Assembly: GCA_028691575.1 (NCBI GenBank)
Contig: JAQUYY010000069.1
Coordinates: 1 to 8,598, forward strand
Reading direction: 5' to 3'
Origin: Candidatus Gastranaerophilales bacterium
GTDB lineage: Bacteria > Cyanobacteriota > Vampirovibrionia > Gastranaerophilales > JAQUYY01
Length of the DNA stretch: 8,598 nt
Shown here: piece by piece, positions 1 to 5,159 of the stretch
How the letters are laid out: each line of letters opens with the position of its first letter
Numbering within the stretch: the stretch's first letter is position 1
Made by a program: the position numbers and the translations under genes
The notes under the pieces: model-generated
Database searches by the model: none
Told to the model about the DNA's origin: nothing
What the model saw: only the letters and a program-made list of their open reading frames with translations

Positions 1-643
1 CATCAACATAAATCGTAAAATCAAAAACATCTGCCACTTTTGAAGTTAATGTATACATGCCCTCTGACATAATAATTTTAGAAGATGTTGCCAGTGTATG
101 ATTATCAAATCTTTTAGCAGTACCGCTCATATCATATTTTGGAAGCCACACTTCATTGCCTATAATCAATTGCTCTAAATGATTTTTCAATAAATCCAAT
201 TCAAAAGCATCCGGACAATCTAAGTCATAATTTTTTGCAAATTGTGCAAAACTTCCTGCCAATTCTACCATTTCAGATCTGTCATAATAATAATCATCAG
301 TATTTACACGGCTAATTACGTTGTTTAAATTATTTCTCTTCTCAAATTCAAGCAATCTATCAATAATATCAAGAGTAATTGTTGATTTTCCGCTGGCTGT
401 TTCTCCTGCAACTCCTATTGCAATTGAACGATTAACATTTCCTGCCAAAAAATATGCTAATTTTTGAATTACCCCATCCTTTATAAAAGAAAAAACTGGA
501 ATATCCAGTTTTTTATCTTCGTTTATAATATTAATAATTTCATTTTCAATGGCATTAATAGTTCTAAAATCAACAATGCTCAAAGTTTCTTTAGCCTTTG
601 ATATTGGCGATGTATGATATTTTTGATTTAAGTTTGCAAGCAT
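1..643 (-). CDS. Uridine-kinase-like P-loop kinase, 3' end cut by window edge
   Basis: The first 214 residues are visible; the gene continues past the left edge. The protein resembles the uridine kinase/phosphoribulokinase branch of P-loop kinases, which phosphorylate a nucleoside or sugar phosphate with ATP in the cytoplasm. Visible motifs in order are a Walker A GETASGKS (residues 80-87), a TDDYYYD stretch (115-121) matching the substrate-site 'D-S-F/Y-Y' of uridine kinases, CPDAFELD (143-150) matching their 'HPDAFD' motif, PKYDMSGTAKR (168-178) matching 'P-x-YD...R', and IIMSEGMYTL (190-199) matching the strand usually ending in 'EG'. About 70 residues precede the P-loop, longer than in classical Udk. 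The ATG at 643-641 is chosen because the frame has no other good start and AAGAG lies about 9 nt upstream. It is separated from the flagellar unit by about 205 nt with its own candidate promoter, so it is probably transcribed separately. The family is fairly sure; the exact substrate is not. Confidence 0.8.
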   Translation of the reverse strand, partial: MLANLNQKYHTSPISKAKETLSIVDFRTINAIENEIINIINEDKKLDIPVFSFIKDGVIQKLAYFLAGNVNRSIAIGVAGETASGKSTITLDIIDRLLEFEKRNNLNNVISRVNTDDYYYDRSEMVELAGSFAQFAKNYDLDCPDAFELDLLKNHLEQLIIGNEVWLPKYDMSGTAKRFDNHTLATSSKIIMSEGMYTLTSKVADVFDFTIYVD

Positions 644-664
644 TTGATTTTTCTCTTTTTTATT

Positions 665-693
665 ATTACTCTCACTATATCAAAAGTTGTCAA
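665..693 (-). promoter_or_regulatory. Candidate sigma70-type promoter for the kinase gene
   Basis: On the minus strand a perfect -35 hexamer TTGACA (693-688) is followed after 17 nt by AGTAAT (670-665), which matches 4 of 6 bases of the -10 consensus. The distance to the ATG at 643 would leave a short leader. A better -10-like word, TATAGT (679-674), lies only 8 nt from the TTGACA and so cannot pair with it. A second weaker arrangement lies upstream: TTGTTC (747-742), 17 nt, TATATT (724-719). The region is very AT-rich, so chance matches are likely. The assignment rests on the TTGACA, its location and the gap between genes. Confidence 0.35.
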
Positions 694-796
694 TAAAATA
701 AATTGCCAAATTTTCTATAATATATCAAAAAAATTAACATTGAACAATAAAATATCCCTAATCTTGATAAAAAATTTACATGAGGAAGGAAGCTGC

Positions 797-833
797 AAAA
801 AAATATAAACAATTCAATTTAATTATTGTTATT
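797..833 (-). terminator. Weak intrinsic-terminator-like hairpin after the operon
   Basis: About 18 nt past the stop codon of the last operon gene, the minus strand has AACAAT (830-825) and its exact inverted repeat ATTGTT (813-808) around an 11-nt loop. An imperfect outer extension with one bulge follows, then TATA and a run of seven T (803-797). Placement and T-run fit an intrinsic terminator. The stem is short and nearly all A-T, so its strength is doubtful and read-through into the kinase gene is possible. The remaining gap (644-796) shows nothing else recognisable besides the candidate promoters. Confidence 0.4.
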
Positions 834-848
834 AATAGCTAAATCAAA

Positions 849-1526
849 TTACCAAAATGCTTTTGGCATGAAACGCTTCAATGTCCAAATAGGGGTATTG
901 TCATACTCTAATTTTCCAAATTCTTTTGCAATTTCTTCGGACATACCTATTGAAATTATGGGCAATTCTGCCTTTTGTGCTGCTTTTTTAGTTGTTTCAT
1001 AACCTTTTATAACATCTTCTAAAACTGTAAAATCACCAAAATGCGTATTGCTTACAATGCCTGAAAACTTCTTCCATTCCCTTGGTTCAATGCCTTTGCT
1101 CCAGTTTATGTATTCGATAATATTCTCAACAGTTGAAGTTTCAGGTTTTGAAGTATTAATAACTATATATATAGCAAGATTTTTTTCTTGATTTATGCCG
1201 GTTACAATTTCTAAAATATCAAGCCCACCGGCACCATATCCGACATCAATAACAATGTTGCCTTGAAAAGAAAGGCAGTTTAATTGAGTAGAAGTAATAA
1301 CATTTCCCGTTTCACCCAATCCAAATGAATTTTCCTGAGTAATAACACTTAATCCAAGTTCTTCAAGTTCTTTTTTTATAGGTCTTAATGTATAAGCGGG
1401 CTCAACCGTATCTAAATCCACAAGCGTAATTTTGCCTTGTTTTGCAAGATCAAATGCTCTGTTTATTGATATTTCGGATTTACCGCTGGTATATGCGCCT
1501 GTGTAAATTTCTACTTTTCTTACCAT
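849..1526 (-). CDS. MinD/CobQ-like (SIMIBI-type) P-loop NTPase, uncharacterised family
   Basis: A 225-residue cytoplasmic NTP-binding protein. Visible are a Walker A GAYTSGKS (residues 10-17), a VDLDTVEP strand (36-43) like the 'VDLD..NP' of CobQ/CobB/MinD/ParA-type proteins, VIDVGYGAGG (92-101) as the Walker-B-like strand, INTSKPET (123-130) and SNTHFGD (159-165). The combined pattern resembles an uncharacterised MinD/ParA-like family seen in anaerobic bacteria; no reaction or partner is established. It lacks the extra lysine of the deviant Walker A (KGGxGKT) of FlhG/MinD. The ATG at 1526-1524 is preferred because it forms a TAATG junction with the preceding stop, suggesting translational coupling, and the protein then begins just before the first beta strand. 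A TTG 21 nt upstream is in frame but would overlap the regulator gene. It is the last gene of the unit, so a link to flagella or c-di-GMP is only positional. Confidence 0.8.
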   Translation of the reverse strand: MVRKVEIYTGAYTSGKSEISINRAFDLAKQGKITLVDLDTVEPAYTLRPIKKELEELGLSVITQENSFGLGETGNVITSTQLNCLSFQGNIVIDVGYGAGGLDILEIVTGINQEKNLAIYIVINTSKPETSTVENIIEYINWSKGIEPREWKKFSGIVSNTHFGDFTVLEDVIKGYETTKKAAQKAELPIISIGMSEEIAKEFGKLEYDNTPIWTLKRFMPKAFW

Positions 1527-2518
1527 TATTTTCTTTCTATTATGCAAAATTTTTCTTTAATATTATCAATTACGGCAAGAAAAGCTTCCACAACTTGAGG
1601 ATCAAACTGTTTATTACTTAATGATTTAATTATTTCTATGGCTTTTTCATGCTCCATGCCTATTCTGTAAGCTCTATCAGAAACCATGCCGTCATAAGCA
1701 TCCGCAATAGCTATAATTCTTGCCGCCAAGGGAATATCATCCCCTTTTATATTATTAGGATAACCATTTCCGTTAAAATGCTCATGATGGTGCAAAATTA
1801 CTTCAATAACACTTTCTAATTGTTTTATATTGCCTAAAATTCTTGCTCCCATTTTTACATGATCTTTAACCGTTTCAAACTCTTCTTGAGTTAAATTTCC
1901 GGGTTTGTTTAAAATGGCTTCGGGAACTCCTATCATTCCAATATCATGGAGCAATCCGGCTAATTCAATTCTTGTAAGCTCAACATCAGTTAAATTCATC
2001 TGCTTGCCGATTTCAACAGAATATCTGCAGACTCTTTTGCTTCTTCCTAACGTATAAGAATCTTTAGCGTCTAAAGCTGCTGTAATTGCATTAATCGTTC
2101 CTTGAAACAAATCTTTCAAATCACTCGCAATTTTAGTATTGTCCAAATTTAGCTGATAAGTGGCCAAAGCTGAATCTACAATTGTTTTTAAGTCTTCCGG
2201 CAGCCAGGGTTTTTTTACATAACGATAAATTTTGCTTGTATTAATTGCCTCTATTATTGCTTTTGGATCTGTATATGCCGTTATTAAAATTCTAATAGCA
2301 TTTGGTGCAAATTCAATTGAACGTTTTAAAAATTCAACCCCTTCCATCTCCGGCATTAAATTATCAGACAATATTAAATGAATTTTATTCTTCTTTAATA
2401 TATCCAAAGCCTCTTGAACAGATGTCGTTGTAAATACTTCGTACTTTTTTCTAAAAGTGCGTTGTAAAAGTTGCAAATTATCCGGTTCATCATCTACAAT
2501 TAAAAGATTGTATTTCAT
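1526..2518 (-). CDS. Response regulator with receiver and HD-GYP domain (putative c-di-GMP phosphodiesterase)
   Basis: A 330-residue cytoplasmic protein. The receiver domain (about 3-120) has the acidic pair D9-D10, phosphoacceptor D52 in SDNLMP, T80 and K103 in KKP, so it should be phosphorylatable. A helical linker leads to an HD-GYP domain (about 140-320) with LLHDIG (H191, D192), H220, the HHHEHFNGNGYP motif (243-254), D273 in ADAYD, and R282. HD-GYP domains hydrolyse c-di-GMP to pGpG or GMP using a di- or tri-metal centre. Odd features are GRS in place of the usual GHSxRV histidine (R159), HDIGM in place of HDIGK (M195), and N249 in place of the Asp of HHExxDG. Activity is therefore likely but not certain, and the centre may hold two metals. 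The gene starts 6 nt after the histidine kinase stop, so that kinase is the probable phosphodonor. The RBS is weak (AAAGA), which suggests coupled translation. Confidence 0.92.
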   Translation of the reverse strand: MKYNLLIVDDEPDNLQLLQRTFRKKYEVFTTTSVQEALDILKKNKIHLILSDNLMPEMEGVEFLKRSIEFAPNAIRILITAYTDPKAIIEAINTSKIYRYVKKPWLPEDLKTIVDSALATYQLNLDNTKIASDLKDLFQGTINAITAALDAKDSYTLGRSKRVCRYSVEIGKQMNLTDVELTRIELAGLLHDIGMIGVPEAILNKPGNLTQEEFETVKDHVKMGARILGNIKQLESVIEVILHHHEHFNGNGYPNNIKGDDIPLAARIIAIADAYDGMVSDRAYRIGMEHEKAIEIIKSLSNKQFDPQVVEAFLAVIDNIKEKFCIIERK

Positions 2519-2524
2519 TTTTCT

Positions 2525-4165
2525 TTATATCCCTTGTTTTTCAAATTCCTTCAAACCTGTTGCAGGCATTTTTATAGTGAATTTTGTTCCTTGACCTTTT
2601 TCACTCTCAACTTCTATTATACCATTATGATTTTTTATTATTTTATAACTAATTGACATTCCAAGTCCGGTACCTTCTCCTATCGGTTTTGTCGTATAAA
2701 AAGGTTCAAAAACTTTTTTCTTGGCTGTATCATCCATCCCATAACCATTATCTTCTATTTCAATTTTAATATCATTTCCATTAATAAATGTTTTAATATA
2801 CACATCTCCTTGATCCTTAATTGCATAAGCTGCATTATCAAGAATATTCATAAGTACCTGATTTAACTGTCCGCCATACGATTCAACAAAAGGAAGATTG
2901 CCAAAATCTTTGTGAACTGTGATTTTATTTTTGTATTTATTTCTTAAAATATTTAAACAAAGATTAATTTCTCTATGAATATCAACTTCTTTAATTTTCA
3001 TATCATCAAGTTTTGAAAAACTCTTCAAATCAAGAATAATATCTTTTGTCCTTTCTGTTCCGTCTTTGCAGCTTCTTAGCAATTCGGGCAAATCTTCTTT
3101 AATAAAACTGAATTCTAATTCTTCTTTAATTTTAGAAATAGCTTTTTTCTCATCATCAGAAAGCTTATCTTCTATTTTTTCATATTCTTGAATAATTTTT
3201 ATAAGATTATTTGAATACTCATTAAGATGAATAAGGTTGCCATAAACAAAATTTACCGGATTATTTATTTCATGAGTAATGCCTGCTACCATTTCCCCTA
3301 ATGAACGCATTTTTTCATTATGAACCATCATTGTTTGAGCTTCTTTTAATTCTTCATACGCTTTTTCAATTTGTTCATTTTTCAATACGATTTCTTTAGT
3401 TCTGTCCTGAACCTGCTGCTCTAAAGAAGAGTACATTCTGTCTAATTTTTCTGCCATCTGGTTATAAGAATCTATAAGATTGTTTATTTCATAATAATTT
3501 GAATAATCAATTCTATACTGCATATTCCCTCTGGCAAATTCCTTTGTTGCTTTGCACAGCTTATTTATAGGATGAGTAACTATTCTTGACATTACAAAAG
3601 CTGATAATATACCAAGAAAAATAAACATTAATGCAAGAATATTGTTGTTTTCAAGCAAAATATTAACGTAAGATGCCATATCTGATTTTGAATTATAACC
3701 GATAATTACTTGATATTTATCAGTATTTTTAGAAAAATTATTAATATGGAGAATATAACTGTTTTGACCTTGAAAAAGCTTCAACATATCTTTTTCTGTT
3801 GAATTTTCCAATCCGGCAGCACCCTCTATTGTCGACCAAATACATTTTGAAGTGTTTAAATCAACAACAGAAGCATATAAAATAACCCTGTCCGAAATCA
3901 AATTTTTTGTCATCATATCAAGATATTTGAAATTTGTGTCATTTTGAGTATTTTTAGTAGCATCAACAAGTAAATTTGATATAGATTGGGTTATTCGCTC
4001 TTTTTCAAAATTGCTTAAGCCCACCAGTTTATCGGTAATATAAATATTGTATCCCGATAAAAATATTATTGTTGTTAAAATCAATACGCTCATCAATAAT
4101 GCAAACTGATTACTAATACTTCTTGATTGTTTAAGTTTTGCTTTAATTTTTTTAATTATCGTCAT
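2525..4165 (-). CDS. Membrane sensor histidine kinase (HAMP, HisKA-type, HATPase_c)
   Basis: 546 residues from the preferred ATG at 4165. A basic N-terminus leads into TM1 (about 21-43), an extracytoplasmic sensor region of about 120 residues (44-170) that I do not recognise, TM2 (about 176-195), a HAMP region (about 192-248) and a coiled coil (about 245-288). The phosphoacceptor is H298 in AGITHEINNP. The ATP-binding domain has the N box (N440, N444), G1 box DNGYGM (472-477), F box FEPFY (486-490) and G2 box GEGTGLGM (496-503), so it looks fully active. The H-box style (ITHEINNPVNF) is that of the NtrB-like/HPK4 kinases. Three nested starts exist (GTG 4174, ATG 4171, ATG 4165). AGAAGG at 4179-4174 stands 8 nt before the last, which decides for it, giving a 14-nt overlap with the upstream gene. 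The probable partner is the HD-GYP regulator just downstream. The signal sensed is unknown. Confidence 0.92.
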   Translation of the reverse strand: MTIIKKIKAKLKQSRSISNQFALLMSVLILTTIIFLSGYNIYITDKLVGLSNFEKERITQSISNLLVDATKNTQNDTNFKYLDMMTKNLISDRVILYASVVDLNTSKCIWSTIEGAAGLENSTEKDMLKLFQGQNSYILHINNFSKNTDKYQVIIGYNSKSDMASYVNILLENNNILALMFIFLGILSAFVMSRIVTHPINKLCKATKEFARGNMQYRIDYSNYYEINNLIDSYNQMAEKLDRMYSSLEQQVQDRTKEIVLKNEQIEKAYEELKEAQTMMVHNEKMRSLGEMVAGITHEINNPVNFVYGNLIHLNEYSNNLIKIIQEYEKIEDKLSDDEKKAISKIKEELEFSFIKEDLPELLRSCKDGTERTKDIILDLKSFSKLDDMKIKEVDIHREINLCLNILRNKYKNKITVHKDFGNLPFVESYGGQLNQVLMNILDNAAYAIKDQGDVYIKTFINGNDIKIEIEDNGYGMDDTAKKKVFEPFYTTKPIGEGTGLGMSISYKIIKNHNGIIEVESEKGQGTKFTIKMPATGLKEFEKQGI

Positions 4166-4505
4166 CTTCATCACCTTCTAAAGATTTTGAAATATCTTCT
4201 TTACTGATTTTATCAAGCTCGTCTATTAAAAGATCATTAATTAATAAATCACGATCCTGATTTTTTAATTTTAATTTTTTATTTTTTGAATCTTTTTTTG
4301 AATCTTTTTCTACGACAGATGTTTCTAAAATCCGTCCCATCAAAAAACCAAGCATTCCGGCTACAAATGCTCCTGAAAGCCCTACTTTTAAAGCATACAA
4401 AAATACTCTGTAATCTAAGGATTTGGAATAAAAGAATACCACTCCCACAATAAGCAGCAATGTAAAACTTGCAAATATTCCCGTTAATTTTCTAGATAGT
4501 CCTAT
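4152..4505 (-). CDS. Small two-helix membrane protein of unknown function, probable AUA start
   Basis: I do not recognise this protein. Read from an ATA codon at 4505 it has 117 residues: a short basic N-terminus (GLSRK), TM1 (about 7-26), a loop containing SLDYR, a glycine-rich TM2 (about 36-57, GLSGAFVAGMLGFLMG), and a cytoplasmic tail with a lysine-rich stretch (KDSKKDSKNKKLKLK) ending in acidic residues (EGDEDDDN). The first ATG/GTG/TTG-type start at the N-terminal end is a TTG at 4460. Using it would cut TM1 in half and leaves no Shine-Dalgarno. ATA at 4505 has GGGAGG 7 nt upstream, overlaps the pilZ stop as ATAG, and follows an in-frame TAA at 4511-4509, so little else is possible. The gene sits between the c-di-GMP receptor and the kinase, and its 3' end overlaps the kinase start. 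A membrane partner for either neighbour or for the export gate is conceivable, but there is no direct evidence. Confidence 0.7.
   Translation of the reverse strand: MGLSRKLTGIFASFTLLLIVGVVFFYSKSLDYRVFLYALKVGLSGAFVAGMLGFLMGRILETSVVEKDSKKDSKNKKLKLKNQDRDLLINDLLIDELDKISKEDISKSLEGDEDDDN
4174..4179 (-). promoter_or_regulatory. Shine-Dalgarno that decides the kinase start
   Basis: AGAAGG, read on the minus strand from 4179 to 4174, lies inside the 3' end of the preceding small membrane-protein gene. Spacing is 8 nt to the ATG at 4165, only 2 nt to the ATG at 4171, and none to the GTG at 4174. Normal spacing favours 4165 as the kinase start. Confidence 0.6.
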
Positions 4506-5131
4506 TTCTTATCCTCCCGATTATCATTTTTTTGAGTTGAAAAATCTCTCAATTGTTTACTTTCAATTTGTTTTTTAAAACACATTTGTATTATAGCAAT
4601 TTTATCCGTATTTGAAATACTTTTAAACATTCCTGATAAAAAAGTTTTTTGCTGATTAATATTAACTCTTAAAATTTCAACGGCTGTTTTTATTGTTTTT
4701 TGAGTAAAAAGCTTAAATTCTGTATTAATTATACTTCCTATCAAAAATTTTTTTGGTGCATCTAATTGCAACCCACCGCCACTAATATTAGTTATTTTGC
4801 CCTCAACAGTACCCTCGGCCGAATCTATTATATTTACCGGTAAATCCGCCTCAACTCTGGGATATTGTCTGCGTTGAACTACTTTAATATCTCGAGGATT
4901 TTTAAAATACAATTTATTTTCATCAATTTTATCAATTTTTAGAGAAAAATTTAATAAATAATTTTCATCTGAAACGGTTATATCAACTAATTCTTTTTTT
5001 ATTTTTGAATCCATTTTATCCAAAATAACAGTAAATCCGTCTTCTGATAATTCACAAATAGTACCGGCAAGGGCATTGCCAATATTTTTTGGAACTATTT
5101 TTAATTTTTGATTTAATTTTAATGAATTCAT
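4502..5131 (-). CDS. YcgR-like PilZ-domain c-di-GMP receptor
   Basis: 209 residues, without membrane segments. The N-terminal half (about 1-82) is a beta-rich YcgR-N/PilZN-like domain. The C-terminal PilZ domain (about 84-190) begins with the c-di-GMP binding motif RxxxR (R88 and R92 in RRQYPR), followed by the second motif NISGGG (N115-G120), matching the D/NxSxxG consensus. Both binding motifs are intact, so ligand binding is well supported. In known relatives (YcgR, DgrA, Bacillus YpfA/MotI) such proteins slow the flagellar motor when c-di-GMP is high. That role here follows from family and position just after flhA. The C-terminus (about 190-209) is polar and charged. The ATG at 5131 is preceded by GGTGAT at a spacing of about 8 nt, 28 nt after flhA. 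Its TAG stop overlaps the ATA start of the next gene by two bases. Confidence 0.92.
   Translation of the reverse strand: MNSLKLNQKLKIVPKNIGNALAGTICELSEDGFTVILDKMDSKIKKELVDITVSDENYLLNFSLKIDKIDENKLYFKNPRDIKVVQRRQYPRVEADLPVNIIDSAEGTVEGKITNISGGGLQLDAPKKFLIGSIINTEFKLFTQKTIKTAVEILRVNINQQKTFLSGMFKSISNTDKIAIIQMCFKKQIESKQLRDFSTQKNDNREDKK
4513..4518 (-). promoter_or_regulatory. Strong Shine-Dalgarno before the AUA start
   Basis: GGGAGG (4518-4513 on the minus strand) lies inside the end of the pilZ-like gene. It is the best ribosome-binding sequence in the window. It stands 7 nt before the ATA at 4505 and more than 50 nt before the TTG at 4460, so it supports initiation at the ATA. Confidence 0.6.
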
Positions 5132-5159
5132 TTATTTTATCACCGCTTTATTTATTATT

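Noticed and set aside
780..842. Plus-strand 20-codon open frame in the gap between the kinase and P-loop genes
   Set aside because: No upstream Shine-Dalgarno, very short, and it overlaps the terminator-like hairpin; not distinguishable from chance.
849..1526. Naming the P-loop NTPase FlhG
   Set aside because: It lacks the KGGxGKT deviant Walker A of FlhG/MinD and no C-terminal amphipathic helix is visible; only location suggests it.
1527..1547. N-terminal extension of the P-loop NTPase from a TTG at 1547
   Set aside because: It would extend 21 nt into the regulator gene with no Shine-Dalgarno. The ATG at 1526 forms a TAATG coupling junction and sits just before the first beta strand.
4251..4312. 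Poly-T/poly-A tracts in the small membrane-protein gene as a phase-variation tract
   Set aside because: The longest run is seven bases, ordinary for such AT-rich DNA. The tandem KDSK codons explain the local repeat without invoking switching.
4152..4460. A 102-residue version of the small membrane protein starting at TTG 4460
   Set aside because: No ribosome-binding sequence at proper distance, a 41-nt untranslated gap in an otherwise gapless operon, and a first membrane helix cut to about ten residues.
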